Source of the DNA: Amia ocellicauda
Taxonomy: Eukaryota > Chordata > Actinopteri > Amiiformes > Amiidae
Length of the DNA stretch: 64,000 nucleotides
Reading direction: 5' to 3'
Assembly (NCBI RefSeq): GCF_036373705.1
Contig: NC_089851.1
Coordinates: forward strand, 58,025,093 to 58,089,092
Shown one piece after another: positions 10,078 to 21,279 of the stretch (within the stretch, counting starts at the first letter, position 1; each line of letters opens with the position of its first letter). The position numbers and the translations under genes were made by a program. Under the pieces are notes generated by a model. It ran no database searches. It had not been told where the DNA came from and saw only the letters and a list, made by a program, of their open reading frames with translations.

Positions 10078-10541
10078 GTCGAAGGGGTCAAATACTTATT
10101 TCCCTCATTAATATGCAAGTCAATGTATAACTTTTTTGAAATGCGTTTTTCTGGATTTTTTTGTTGTTATTCTGTCTCTCACTGTTAAAATACACCTACC
10201 ATTAAAATCATAGACTGATCATTTCTTTGTCAGTGGGCAAACGTACAAAATCAGCAGGGGATCAAATACTTTTTTCCCCCACTGTATATATTCTAGAAAA
10301 ATATGGAATAATCTGAACAATCAATTATCTAGTAGCAGGTGGCCAACGTTATGCCTTTATCCTAGACACAGCAGCCTATATAACACGGAGATGATATGCA
10401 ACAACATAATGAAACCAGTGTCAATCATTCATTACTAATCACATATCACACACGCATGACGCAATTGGATTGAATGAGCACCATATCGCCATCTATACAA
10501 GAGAAAGTGGACTATTATGACAATTAAAACGGCAGACATCG

Positions 10542-10860
10542 ATGCCCGAAGGCGTGGAAGAAGATGCCAGCCCTACACTTTCAGATCCATCGGAACTTTC
10601 TAGACCTTCCGATCACCTTTTAATAAGACATTATCGGTTTGATAGACACAGCATATCGTTATTGTGTCACCTGCTGAAGGATAAATTGAACAATAGATTT
10701 GCACGCAACCATCCTCTTACCGTGGAGACAATTATGTGCCGCGTTAGCCTATATGCTACAGGCTCCTTTCAAACTACAGTAGGGGACGTTGTGGGGGCGC
10801 CAAGCCACTATCAGCACCGCTATCACAGCTGGCACTGTGGAAAATCAATGATGTAGATTG
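10542..10860 (+). pseudogene. PIF/Harbinger (HARBI1-like) transposase N-terminal relic
   Basis: The block RHYRFDRHSISLLCHLLKDK, then NHPLTVETIM, then ATGSFQTTVGDVVG matches the N-terminal region of HARBI1-type transposases. A frameshift follows the VGDVVG motif (10790 on) and the DDE catalytic domain is absent. It could be the source family of the nearby MITEs. Confidence 0.75.
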
Positions 10861-10951
10861 ACATATATACAACTGACATATACACAATTATATTACACTG
10901 TCATATTACAATGTGTACTATAAAGAGTATCTATGTATGGATCAGTGGCGT

Positions 10952-11035
10952 AGCCAGGAAAATGAGGGCGAGGCATAATGAGGGATTCACGGTGGGGGTC
11001 TGGGGGTCCTCCACCAGAAAATGTAGAAAATTAAA
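10952..11035 (+). mobile_element. Possible hAT-like terminal fragment
   Basis: CAGTGGCGTAGCCAGGAAA followed by a G-rich stretch (GTGGGGGTCTGGGGGTCC) is a frequent terminus of hAT-like elements in fish. No opposite end found. Confidence 0.35.
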
Positions 11036-11186
11036 CACCTGAAATGAGCGATTCTGAGTCATATCGGAGTCGAACAACTTATATCAATATCTCCATGAAA
11101 TATATATTTGCTTCACAACCACATATCACAATGGGACACATCCAGTGAACAATCACACATCAACCGACATTATACCGGCAAACTAG

Positions 11187-11355
11187 GGGCCAGATTGAAT
11201 CAAATCTTTGACCGCTGCTAATACAAAACTACAGAACTGGACTCAGTTGCGGCTTCATTCTTCAGTTGATCATTTATTCTAATAATTAATGTAACCACTA
11301 TGATGTTCATTTAGTAGTTTTGTATTAGCCAGTGGGTCAGTTTTTATTGAATACA
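11187..11355. mobile_element. MITE (probable Harbinger-type), copy 2
   Basis: Ends GGGGCCAGATTGAATCAAAT and GTCAGTTTTTATTGAATAC frame the same core as copies 1 and 3, but the core is inverted relative to them (GCGGCTTCATTC followed by AATGTAACCACTATGATG). Confidence 0.65.
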
Positions 11356-11384
11356 CCGCGCTACACATTATTCTTATTCTTATT

Positions 11385-11402
11385 ATTCTTATTATTATTA
11401 TA
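11385..11402 (+). repeat. Short ATT-type microsatellite
   Basis: Imperfect TTATTATTATTA run. Confidence 0.6.
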
Positions 11403-11760
11403 TGTGTTTATATGTTTATTGGCAATCTTACAAAACAGAGCAATACAAAGTGCACATGACAAGTAAACGCTGATTTAAAGCGTCCCTGAATAAGAGACTT
11501 GCATTTTTCTGGTATTCATATATAACCGAAGATACCAGCATTGATCCACGGCTATAGATAACGCCTGGATAAGATTGTCTGCGAAGACATACAAAATTTA
11601 AAATACACAGCTGTCATCAAGAGCGGCTTTGTTTTTATTATTGTATTATTTTCTCCTACTCTTTTTTAGCCGCTACACAGTACAGGTTTGTAATTGTGTT
11701 TCAGCGGGTAGACTCATGCTTTCAATTTACAGCGTGGAGCTGTACCTTCAGGCGCTATCG

Positions 11761-12203
11761 TGGGGCTGGATAAAATTAAAACTTTGACCCACCCGCTAAT
11801 AGCAAACTACACACCTGTACATCACAGCGGTTACATTTATGGTTAGAAGAAAGTGTCATCTTACTGAAAATGAAGCCGCAACTGAGTACAGTTGTGTAGT
11901 TTGCTATTAGCGGGCGGGTCACAGTTTTGATTTCTCTGCTTTATCGACGCATCGCTCTCCTCGCAGCACGTCCTGCTCTCGCGCCCTCGCTGTCACTCAG
12001 ATTTCAGACACTGTGATTGGCTCGCGATTTCTCTCACGCGCCCGCCCACCCCAGAAACCCCGCCAGAAAATCCGGCTCCTCCCGCTCGCAGCTCCGCACA
12101 TTTCAGATTTAATTCAGCGAGGAGCTGAGCTGCGAGATCCCCTCCTGTGACTCTTCTGGGACTTTTCGCGCTCGCAAACATTTTTGATTTAATCCTGCCC
12201 TTA
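11761..12203. mobile_element. MITE copy 3, possibly extended to an outer end at 12203
   Basis: 11761-11935 repeats copy 1 closely (GGGGCTGGATAAAATTAAAA ... GCTATTAGCGGGCGGGTCA). A second end-like motif, TTTGATTTAATCCTGCCC at 12183-12200, could be the true right terminus. In that case the element is ~440 bp and carries a CpG-rich internal segment (11945-12180). That segment contains GATTGGCTC, an inverted CCAAT-type motif. Confidence 0.5.
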
Positions 12204-12204
12204 G

Positions 12205-13364
12205 TCTTTTGCTGTTACAATGTACAAAGACAGAGTAGGTCTGTATTTTCGGGTGTAGCTCGCACAGTACACGTCTTATGTTTACCCTTTCAACTCTACT
12301 TTGTAGAGCCAGCGATTCTGCATTGTTCAGTATATAATATGTCACCATAATATACGATCTCACTGAGATAGAAGAGGACAAAATCGTGCCCCCGTGTTGC
12401 ATCGTTAACATTAAACAGTAGTAATGCACTCGCGGTGGCACTCGATCTCAGATTGAAATGATTTTCAAATTAAAGCAATAACCCACCACTACAGATTCAG
12501 CAACGTCATTGCTGTTGTACCATTGTTCATATTCTTGTATTTATTTTAATAACTTGTATTTTCGTGTTTTGTGAATCACTTTTAATTCTATGTTTTAGTT
12601 TCACTTTCGGTTTGTCTAGCTTTTCTCAACGGCTTTCTTTCTGAAACGATCCCTCACTATAACAAATCTCAGTTTATACTATTTGTATTTGCTTGCAGAA
12701 GTGTCTGTGTGTTTAAACAGATACTTTCCATTGTAGTACTGTTGCAAGTGACTGATAGTTCTTAGTTTTTACGATGTGCATGCCAAAGATGGCGCCTGAA
12801 TCTTGTTTTCTCAGTGAAAAATATGATATATGCTGCCACAAGTGGAGACAGTGCATCATTACAGTAAAAAAATTGACTTTTTGTCTAAAACATTTGTTCA
12901 TTGCGCCCATATTTCTTCACGTAGGAACTTTTCTTATAGAATATTTGTAGAGAACAGTCCACAGATGCTGTATACCAAAGCACACATCAGCCAGTCAAAT
13001 GGTCTATGAGGAGCTGAGGCTCAAGTGTTTTCAGCTTAATTGAAAATTGTGAGCACACCATGTGACTTATCATTTTTTTGATATATCCAAATCAAGTATT
13101 TACATAAGCACACTATGTAGAAAAAGTTTCATAACTCAACTCTTTACCATTCCTGATAAAACACTGTTTGAAAACGGTCCAATTTTTTGGACTACATTCA
13201 AGATGGCTGCCAAACCATGTGACGTTAGGCCACCATATTGTATTTAAGTGACCATACCATAGCCCCTACACTCATACCATAGTTTGGTGAGTTTTCACCA
13301 AGCAGTTCAAAAGTTATAGGCATTTGAAAATATTCTGGCGGAAGAAAAGAAAAATAAATAAATA

Positions 13365-13423
<59 letters not shown>

Positions 13424-14354
13424 TCCTTACAACAACAATAGGCTTCCAGGCATCCTGGACCTGGAAGCGTAATAATAAATATATCTGCAAGCAGCAATGC
13501 AGGGGGCCAAATACACATCTACACAGTACTAACACAGTCTAATACATTCTAATGTACTTCAAACCTGCTATTTATGACACGTTATGCAATTTAAGCATTG
13601 CTTTAAGCATCTCGTTTCATCAATCGTATTGCCTTTAACAAATCTGATGGAGGATCTAGCCAAGGGCATGTGTACAGAATTCCACATCAATCGTACCTGC
13701 GGTTTCACAGAAGAAGACGTTTGAAAATTGTCCAAAATCTGTCACTTAAACCAATCTGGCAACCAGCCAGTGACAAATGACTTCCATATTACATATGGCA
13801 ATGCTCTACACAGCTGTGTATCACTGTATGAAGTGTATTGTTTGTATAAGCTTTTGAAAATAACTGCAGAAACATTTTCATAATAATACTAATGAAATAT
13901 ATTCGTTGCAGACAACTATTGAGGCTTCCAGGTGATTCCAGTCAATAAATGTATGGTTTCACACCCCTAATAATATAAATCAGATGAAAGCAAATTTTGA
14001 CAAAATCGGAAGAGTTTTCATGTTGAAGTTCCCCCTCTTGTGGTCACATATGTTGAAGTACAAGCCAGTATTAATCTCAAAAAGTCAACTACCCTGATTT
14101 GATTTCAATATATCATTTTTAATTAAATTAGTTTAATAATATAAATAGCTCTGGTATCATAATAAATGAGTAAACACTTTATTCTACAAGTCTCATTTGT
14201 GTACTTGTATAGCATAGAACTGCTGCAGCTTTTCAATTCGCAGTAATCATCCGAACCTCATTTAGTAGCTTAATTTCTGTTTCATTTGGTTGTCACATTG
14301 ATTACCGATGTGCACGTTATATATAATTATGGCTTGTAAATTCAATGTTTTATA
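12205..14354 (+). repeat. Host repeat, copy A (~2.15 kb)
   Basis: Homologous, block by block, to 17208-18160 plus 30420-31790. Shared blocks include GTAGCTCGCACAGTA, GAGCCAGCGATTCTGCA, CAAGATGGCTGCCAAACCAT, TTATAGGCATTTGAAAATAT, TTCCCCCTCTTGTGGTC and the terminal GTTATATATA region. No convincing ORF. Copy A is uninterrupted at the place where copy B carries the Polinton. Confidence 0.8.
13358..13421 (+). repeat. (AATA)n/(AAT)n microsatellite within copy A
   Basis: About 60 bp of AATAAT after AAATAAATAAAT. Copy B has a short version at 30662-30680 at the homologous place. Confidence 0.9.
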
Positions 14355-14741
14355 CACTGTAAAAAATTAATCATGGGTCTTGTAATTTTCACTAAATGTT
14401 TTTACGTAATTATTAAAAATAATGTGTACATTTTATTAATGAAATTGTGGTTTAGTGTTTGATACAAAATATTGAGAAGATTTCACTAATAGAACCAAGA
14501 GATACATTTTCCTCTTTTATTTAAGGACATTTCTGCAATTTTAAGGCTTAAGAGAATTAGTTCAATTTTAGTTGTCTCATGTCGATGCCTATTCTGACGA
14601 GCTGATGAGTTGAAACAGGTGTCTTAAATTAACGAAATCCAATATTCCACAAAAAGTGTGACAGGTAAAATGTCTTTCTCTCTAGAGATCAGTATGGATT
14701 GAAAGGTTTGTTTGATGTTGGCTTGAGAAAGAATAGCCAAA

Positions 14742-14745
14742 AGAG

Positions 14746-14804
<59 letters not shown>
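14742..14804 (+). repeat. (GATA)n microsatellite
   Basis: About 15 perfect GATA repeats in AGAGATAGATAGATA... context. Confidence 0.95.
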
Positions 14805-15121
14805 ATTAGATAAGTGCTGATTGGCTCGCAAATAGAACCGTATAGTACGAAGTTTGAGTTCAACTTTGTAGACAGAACCTTTTTGTTTTCTAAATAAAAA
14901 GTCCAAAAATGTACACAACTTAAAAAAAAGTCACATAATGTAAATAAGTTGTCACAGAATAAGAATATGTGAATAACTCAATTTTGTCAAAAATGTCAGA
15001 TAGAACCTTATAATTCCAAGGGGATGAACCTGAACAATACTTTTTTACAATTAAATTGTCTAAAACAACTGTGAAAATATTTAACACAAATAAGACTTTT
15101 GTCAGCCACTATATTAAGAAA

Positions 15122-15307
15122 GGTAACACTTTATTTAGGTGGTCCACTTTAGAAATTCTACTGAGTATAAGTAACTTTGCAACTACGTGTTAACGTAATC
15201 TATTAACCCTAACCTAACAGTTTACTTGCAGTCTACTAATACTCTAATGAGAGTAGTTACTTACAGTTAGTAGAATGTCTAAAGTGGACCATCGAAATAG
15301 TGTAACC
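15122..15307. mobile_element. 186-bp palindromic MITE
   Basis: Arms of about 60 bp: GGTAACACTTTATTTAGGTG, GTCCACTTTAGA and ATTCTACT on the left, inverted at the right (AGTAGAAT, TCTAAAGTGGAC, TAGTGTAACC). The GGTAACACTTTATTT ends resemble those of the larger palindrome at 41378-41979. Confidence 0.8.
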
Positions 15308-15473
15308 AAAAAAAAAAAATGTAGGTTATATCTTTCAGTCCTCAAACCCAAAAGGCGTGATGTAAGGCAGAGTGTAATTTCATTTATATGTAACAGAGAG
15401 CAGCTAGTAAGAGCTGTGTGAGTAAACCTCACTCCACTTGGCCTCAAGAGGTGCCCCAGTGACTGATGCTAGA

Positions 15474-15562
15474 GGCTATGATCTTTAGCGTCCTTGTTAG
15501 TGCACCCACCTCCAATGCCGGTGAAGCTGGTTCGAATTTTGCTTGGAGCGGTGCAAGTAGGA
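15474..15562 (+). repeat. tRNA-derived SINE-like fragment
   Basis: CTTGTTAGTGCACCCACCTCC then AGCTGGTTCGAATTTTGCTT has box A-like and box B (GGTTCGAATTT) spacing of a tRNA-derived Pol III promoter, but the tRNA arms no longer pair. Confidence 0.45.
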
Positions 15563-16303
15563 CCAGTTACATTTACAGATTGGGATCAACATCAGTGTTA
15601 AGGTGCAAAGCTTCAGTTGAAGCAACCCTTCGGATCCCAGTGAATCAGGCACCCCAGTGAGCGCTTCCAGTAACAGTTTAGACTCTCAGCAGGAGACAGG
15701 CCCGGGAAATAAAGTCACTGACACAATGTCAGTTTGTTTATCTTCGTTTATTGAAAGTTTCACACAGCCTTTTATACATCTACAAGCAATATTTCATAGG
15801 TGGTTCGGGGCAGTCCCGAACCTGAATGAAATTTTCTTTGCATATGTCCCAGGGCAGTTCCGAGACACAGGAAGAAATAATTGATAAGGTATTCTTTATA
15901 ATTGGGAAAACAACTTTACCCCAACAATCAGAATAAGTAAACTGAAAATTAGAATTAATGTGGGGGCTGTTTTACATTCTGAATGCACTATATTCCTCAT
16001 GTAAACATGGTTAATTTGCAGTTTTCCCCCCTACACTGGTGTCACCAAATGTATTTTTTTTCTTTACCCTGAATACACCCTCTGTCATTGGTGAAACTAT
16101 ATTTGAGCTTGTTATTTTGACAGTGTGTGCCGTCCACTGAAACATATTTTTTTGTTTTAGTGTTTACAAAGAAATTTAGAATTTTAAGTTGTTATAAGAA
16201 AAATGTTTCAAAATGTTTGTTTACAACCGTACACAAATAAACTTTATAATTATGGACAGATATATAATGATAGAGAGACAGACAAGATAAAAATACTTAT
16301 TTA

Positions 16304-16615
16304 ATGGTTGTTTTACAGTGCGACAATACAGATGTACAGCAAGATCTCCTGCCGCAAATAATGAAAATTGCCATCTGCAAGAGGGATGATCAGGAGGACG
16401 TCAGCATCATCTTGGAGGGGGTGCAAGTCATGGCTGGCTTGGAAAATCTGTCTAGAGCCTGTGCTGTTTTTCTTGGACTGACGTATGCACTAAACCTCAC
16501 CTACTCGAAAGAACTGAGGCACACATTTGAGGCCTTTCAGAAGCTCTTCTTAGAACTGGATGTGTGCAAGTTTTCCCCCAAATTACTAACACTTAAAAAC
16601 AAACTCATGTCTTAG
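16304..16615 (+). CDS. Terminal-exon-like ORF of an element-borne gene
   Basis: A 103-codon frame ends with GLTYALNLTYSKELRHTFEA, then a Leu-rich segment and LTLKNKLMS. This C-terminal pattern (an aliphatic helix, YxKEL..TFE..QK, then SPK..LKNKL) is one I associate with many repetitive, poorly characterised fish proteins often labelled SAM-domain-like; that association is from memory. The frame opens after TTTTACAG at 16312-16319, a plausible acceptor, so the ATG at 16304 need not be the start. A poly(A) signal AATAAA lies at about 16897. Probably the last exon of a gene whose upstream exons are missing here. Confidence 0.45.
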   Translation: MVVLQCDNTDVQQDLLPQIMKIAICKRDDQEDVSIILEGVQVMAGLENLSRACAVFLGLTYALNLTYSKELRHTFEAFQKLFLELDVCKFSPKLLTLKNKLMS

Positions 16616-16894
16616 ATTGAGAGACAAAGCATTATTACCAAGTTCTGGTGGAAAAAAACTGCACTGATTGAGCGTTTGATACTGTTCTACATGATTGTTG
16701 TTCATACAATCTTTTAGCTAGTATAAATGGTTTTATACATTTTGCTACAAGTTGTTATTTGTATGCACATGTTTTTGTGTAACAAAATGATGTTTCTCAA
16801 TGACATGGGAAATGTAAACTTTTTTTTTTCATGTCTTAAAACTGCTGCTTACATTTTATATATATTTGTTATTTATGGTTACAGTCCAAAAAGA

Positions 16895-16905
16895 CAATAA
16901 AAGCA
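16895..16905 (+). promoter_or_regulatory. Poly(A) signal for the 16304-16615 ORF
   Basis: GACAATAAAAGC, about 280 bp after the stop, followed by a T/G-rich stretch. Confidence 0.5.
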
Positions 16906-17207
16906 TGTTTGTCAACAAAAACTGCATTTTGTATTCATTATTATCTTAACCTGAAAAAGGCAGTACATTTTATAATTAAGTCATTTTAATTAATACAAAT
17001 GAGTAAATTTTACTTGATTAATTTGTGAGAAAACATACAATAAAAAAGATTAAATTAAATTCATTGTGTGCCATAGACTAAATAATTTAGGAAATTTTAC
17101 TTAATTTATTCGCGTAGATTTCGCAAAAAAACTAAACCTTAAAAAATATGTGTAATAATGTTACCATAATTTTTTAAAGTAGATTGCATGTAACATTTTT
17201 TACAGTG

Positions 17208-18160
17208 TACAATTCCAGCTTGTAAAAGCAATGTTTTTCATAAAGCGGGAAATATGTCCAATTACTAATATCAAGCGCCTCAATGAGCAGGTCCGTTTAT
17301 TCGATTGTAGCTCGCACAGTAAACGTCTTATGTTCGCCCTTTCAATTATATTGAATAGAGCCAGCGATTCTGCACAGTTCAGTATACATGTCACCATAAG
17401 TTACGATTTCACTGAGAGAGAAGAGCACAAAATCGCCCCCTGTGTTGCATCGTTAACTATTTAACCAGGAACTGATGCATGGATCCAGCCAATCTCAGTT
17501 TGAAATGATGTTCAGTTGAAAGCAATAATCCACCACTACAGATTCAGCAACATCACCGCTCTTGTACCACTGTTGATTTTAATGTATTTTATGTATTTTA
17601 CATAATGTGTATTTATGTTTCATGTGAATCACATTTAATCCAATTTTTTAGTTTCACATTTGTTTTCTCTTGCTTCTCTTCAAGGTTTCTCTACAGCTGA
17701 AATAATCCCTAATTTAAACACATCTCAATTTACACTATTTGTATTTGCAGACAGAAGTGTCTGTGTGTTTAAAATAATAGTTTCCACTCTAATAATGTTG
17801 CAAGTGACTGATAGTGTTTTGTTGTTACGATGTACATGCCCAAGATGGCCGCTTCATTTTTTAAAATCTCAGTGCTGTTTGTGGTATATGCTGCTACCAG
17901 TGGTGACAGTGTTTTATTGCAGGCTTAAAATTGAACAAAATGTACAGTAAGTCAAAATATTTTGTTCATTACTGCTATGTTTCTTCATGTAGGAATTGTC
18001 TTTTAGGATATGTGTAGAACACAGTCCAAAGATACTGTATACCAAAGCACACATCAGCCAGTATAAGGGTTTATGAGAAATCGAGGCATAATCCAAGATT
18101 GTTGCCACACTGTGTGACTTATCAATGTTTGGTAATACACATTTCAAGTACTAACATCAG
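17208..18160 (+). repeat. Host repeat, copy B, left part
   Basis: Runs parallel to copy A from GTAGCTCGCACAGTAAACGT to TTTCAAGTACTAACATCAG, where homology stops at the Polinton end. It resumes at 30420 on the other side. Confidence 0.85.
18155..18160 (+). repeat. Left 6-bp target-site duplication (CATCAG)
   Basis: Compares with CATAAG at 30420-30425 (5 of 6). Copy A has a single CATAAG at 13103-13108 at the homologous position. Confidence 0.8.
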
Positions 18161-18849
<689 letters not shown>

Positions 18850-18911
18850 AAAATAAAATAAATTAAATTAGAAAAAGAGAACAAAATAAAGTTTTGATCA
18901 AAAAAGTACTT

Positions 18912-18994
18912 ACCCAGAGTGGAATTCCAACCCACACAGACATACATCTATTAGATCTTAAGTCCAATGCCTTAACCACTCAGCCACCTGGGTG
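18912..18994 (-). tRNA. tRNA-Leu(UAA)-like gene inside the Polinton
   Basis: On the minus strand the 83 nt fold as a type II tRNA. Acceptor ACCCAGG / TCTGGGT pairs fully (one G-U) with discriminator A; box A is TGGCTGAGTGG. The anticodon arm is TTGGA / TCTAA with loop CTTAAGA, giving UAA. There is a long variable arm, and a T stem GTGGG / TCCAC. A run of six T follows within 10 nt (reverse complement of 18899-18908), a good Pol III terminator. The T loop reads TTGGAAT, with G where C56 is nearly universal, which would disturb the G19-C56 contact. It lies about 60 bp inside the left inverted repeat and divergent from the integrase. Either a virus-carried tRNA now slightly decayed, or a tRNA-derived insertion. 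Confidence 0.75.
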
Positions 18995-19049
18995 TTACTA
19001 TTTGGTATAAGTTACTAAGTTGAAGGGTGTATTCATTAATCACGAGAAA

Positions 19050-20112
19050 ATGAACCATGAAGAGAGATTAAAAGAGATCTATTATACGCCTAAAGAAGCC
19101 GGTCGTTTTGGAGGACTCGATACACTGCTGAGAAGTGCCAGAGCAAAGGGTGACCGTATAAAAAGAGAACATGTTTCACAATGGTTATCGGATCAATATA
19201 CATACACAGTGCACAGACCAGCGCGGGTGAGGTTTAAGAGGAACTTGACACTGGTACAAGACATTGACTGGCAATGGCAGGCAGACCTGGTGGAAATGGG
19301 TCAGTTCTCAAAGTTCAACAACGGTATGAAATACATTCTAACCTGTATAGATGTGTTGTCCAAATACGCCTGGGCAGTACCATTAAAAAACAAAACGGGT
19401 CAGCAAGTGTGTGCCGCCTTTAAAAGAATATTCACCCAAGGGCGCGTTCCAAAGAAACTGCAGACAGATCAGGGGAAAGAATTCCTCAACCATGGTTTTC
19501 AAAGTCTTCTCAAGCAATACCAAATTGTACATTTTGTGACAAATAGTAAAGTGAAAGCCAGTGTGGTAGAGAGATTCAATAGGACTATAAAATCGAAAAT
19601 GTGGAAGTACTTTAGAGCTGTTTCACAGTTACAATCACACATTCCATAGAACTGTCAAGGAACGACCAGTAGATGTCACCCATGACAATGCCCTGAGGGT
19701 GTGGAGGACTGTGTATGGGTCATTTGTAAAAAGCAAACCTTCAAAATTTAAGTTTAAAGAAGGTGATCATGTGAGGGTGTCGAGAATAAAAGGGAAATTT
19801 GAAAAGGGGTATGAGCAAACATTCACAGATGAAATATTCATAGTTAAAAAATGTGTGCCTGGATTAAGGCCTATTTACAAACTAAAAGATTATGCTGGTG
19901 ACGACATAAAAGGTCAGTTTTACACCGAAGAGTTACAAAAGATAAACCCAAATGGTGACAGAGTCTATCGAATACAGAAAATTTTAGACTCCAGAGGCCG
20001 TGGCCGGGGTAAACAAGTTTTAGTCAAATGGCTGAGTTGGGGAGTTAAATTTAATAGTTGGATCAAAGCTTCAGAGGTGAAAGACATAGCCCCGGGGGTT
20101 GTGAGAGGATAA
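19050..20112 (+). pseudogene. Polinton integrase (rve DDE domain plus chromodomain), broken
   Basis: ATG at 19050 gives a start typical of Polinton integrases, with YYTPKEAGRFGG near residue 12. The DDE core follows: first Asp at 19284 (WQADLVEM), second Asp at 19467 (LQTDQGKEF), Glu at 19569 (ASVVERFNRT). Only 33 residues separate the last two, against the usual 35. The frame fails at about 19620-19650, where a deletion and frameshift remove the end of the core. A second frame (about 19640-20112) carries the SH3-like region and a C-terminal chromodomain (VLVKWLSWG ... FNSWI). It would have joined viral DNA to the host with 6-bp staggered cuts. Its stop lies 3 bp before the next gene's start. 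Confidence 0.92.
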
Positions 20113-20115
20113 AAA

Positions 20116-20861
20116 ATGAGTGAAAATGGATTTTACCTGACTTTTACCAGTAATGCCTCGGAGACACTATTTCCTAACAACAAGAGCTCCAACTTCACTG
20201 ACCATCTAGCCAAATCCATCGATCTACCAGGTAAATGGGAGGTAGGGATGGTGGAGATGCACTACCCCATGACCATCAATACGTTTGACAGGAAACAGAG
20301 CTTTGAATTGCATTCTGAGACAACCGATACAAACTGATATTATGAAATATCACAAGGCTACTATAAAAACATTGATGTATTGTTAACAGCCATGAATAAT
20401 GCTGTCAAGGCCGTCCCCACATTGCCCAAGGTATACTTTCAATACAACTATATTAGAAGCGTGAGGCTTTTCAGGGATTCGACTTTATTGTTTTTTACCA
20501 CGGGCCAGCTAGCACATGTCTTGGGGTTCATTCCCGAGAAGGGGGGGGGGGGGGGGAATCGCCCCAGCCTGCGGATATTACAGCGGGTTTTAACCACATG
20601 TATGTTTATACCGATATAATTGAACACCAACTAGTGGGTGACATGTATGCCCCGCTTCTGCGCTGTATACCTAAAAAAGGGGAAGAAGGCAAGTTTGTTA
20701 CGCTGTTATATGATAAGCTCCACTATGTCCCCCTGAGCATGGATGAATTCGACACCATCAGCACTGAAATAAAGACTGACCAGAACGGACATGTGACATT
20801 CGCATACGGCAAGGTGATAGTGAAGTTGCATTTCCAACCTGTTAGATACAACCACTTTTAA
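20116..20861 (+). pseudogene. Penton-like minor capsid protein relic
   Basis: About 250 codons. It opens with MSENGFYLTFTSNAS and includes a WEVGMVEMHYP block characteristic of a conserved Polinton/adintovirus structural gene. An in-frame stop at 20335-20337 interrupts it, the same frame continues from 20338, and a run of 16 G at 20541-20556 coincides with a shift to the frame used at 20598-20861. Length and position beside the hexon-like gene suggest the single-jelly-roll vertex (penton) protein; that assignment is inference from family layout. Confidence 0.65.
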
Positions 20862-20864
20862 ATC

Positions 20865-21277
20865 ATGGTGATTGTTAAAAACTATGGAGACCCGCACATG
20901 TATAGGAACTACTACAAGTATCAGGCGGGTAACGGCCTCCCCGGTTTCGCCGGGATGCCAGTACAATACGGTGCGGGGGTAGCTGGTAGCTATGCCTTTT
21001 CTGAGACGCGGATTAGAAATTGTCAAACCACACGTCAAATTGGCTGCCAGAAACATAGCTAAAGATGTGGTCGGGCAGGTTACAAGTGCGGTGGCCAGTA
21101 GAATTCATGCTCCGAAAGGTCAGGAGAGGCATTAAAAGGAAAAGAACGACACCACTGGGGCTCACAGGACCGCCGGCCCCTGTTAAAAGGACTATACAGA
21201 AGAAACACAATCATAAGAGAAACGGGGCTGGTAAGAAAAGGAGCTCCAGGCAACAACATCGCGGGGATATATTTTAA
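20865..21277 (+). pseudogene. Basic core/pX-like protein relic
   Basis: Starts MVIVKNYGDPHMY with a Gly-rich segment (NGLPGFAGMPVQYGAG). A frameshift near 21000 then throws the middle, an amphipathic Ala/Val-rich stretch with KPHVKLAARN, into another frame. The tail from about 21110 is very basic (RRGIKRKRTTP and KKRSSRQQHRG). This Gly-rich / amphipathic / basic layout is that of adenovirus-like core or membrane-active minor proteins in Polintons. At least two frame changes. Role in genome packaging or entry is inferred. Confidence 0.6.
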
Positions 21278-21279
21278 AC

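Larger units (their letters stand above)
8704..10284 (+). mobile_element. Tc1-like transposon with ~200-bp inverted repeats
   Basis: Bounded by TA dinucleotides (8702-8703, 10285-10286). Ends are CAGTGAGGGAAAAAAGTATT and its inverted partner. Each ~200-bp terminal repeat holds an outer and an inner copy of the motif AAGTATTTGATCCCCT (near 8720 and 8891; inverted near 10085 and 10260), the IR/DR arrangement of active fish Tc1 families. A long palindrome follows the left repeat. Only a small frameshift spoils the transposase, so it is one of the youngest elements in the window. Confidence 0.92.
14355..17207 (+). mobile_element. 2.85-kb DNA element with CACTGTAAAAAAT termini
   Basis: Ends CACTGTAAAAAAT and ATTTTTTACAGTG are perfect inverted repeats, each flanked by TA (14353-14354, 17208-17209). 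It lies at the junction of host-repeat copies A and B. Inside are a (GATA)n tract, a MITE, a tRNA-like SINE and a 103-codon terminal-exon-like ORF with a poly(A) signal. No transposase is recognisable, so the superfamily is left open. Confidence 0.65.

Noticed and set aside
11940-12180. CpG island promoter of a host gene
   Set aside because: CpG-rich and with a CCAAT-like motif, but it lies between MITE-like ends and no host exon follows, so a transposon-internal segment is simpler.
13225-13535. Poly-Tyr and poly-Ile minus-strand frames
   Set aside because: Translation of the (AAT)n microsatellite.
15657-15884. 75-codon frame at 15657 as a gene
   Set aside because: No recognisable domain and it crosses SINE-like sequence.
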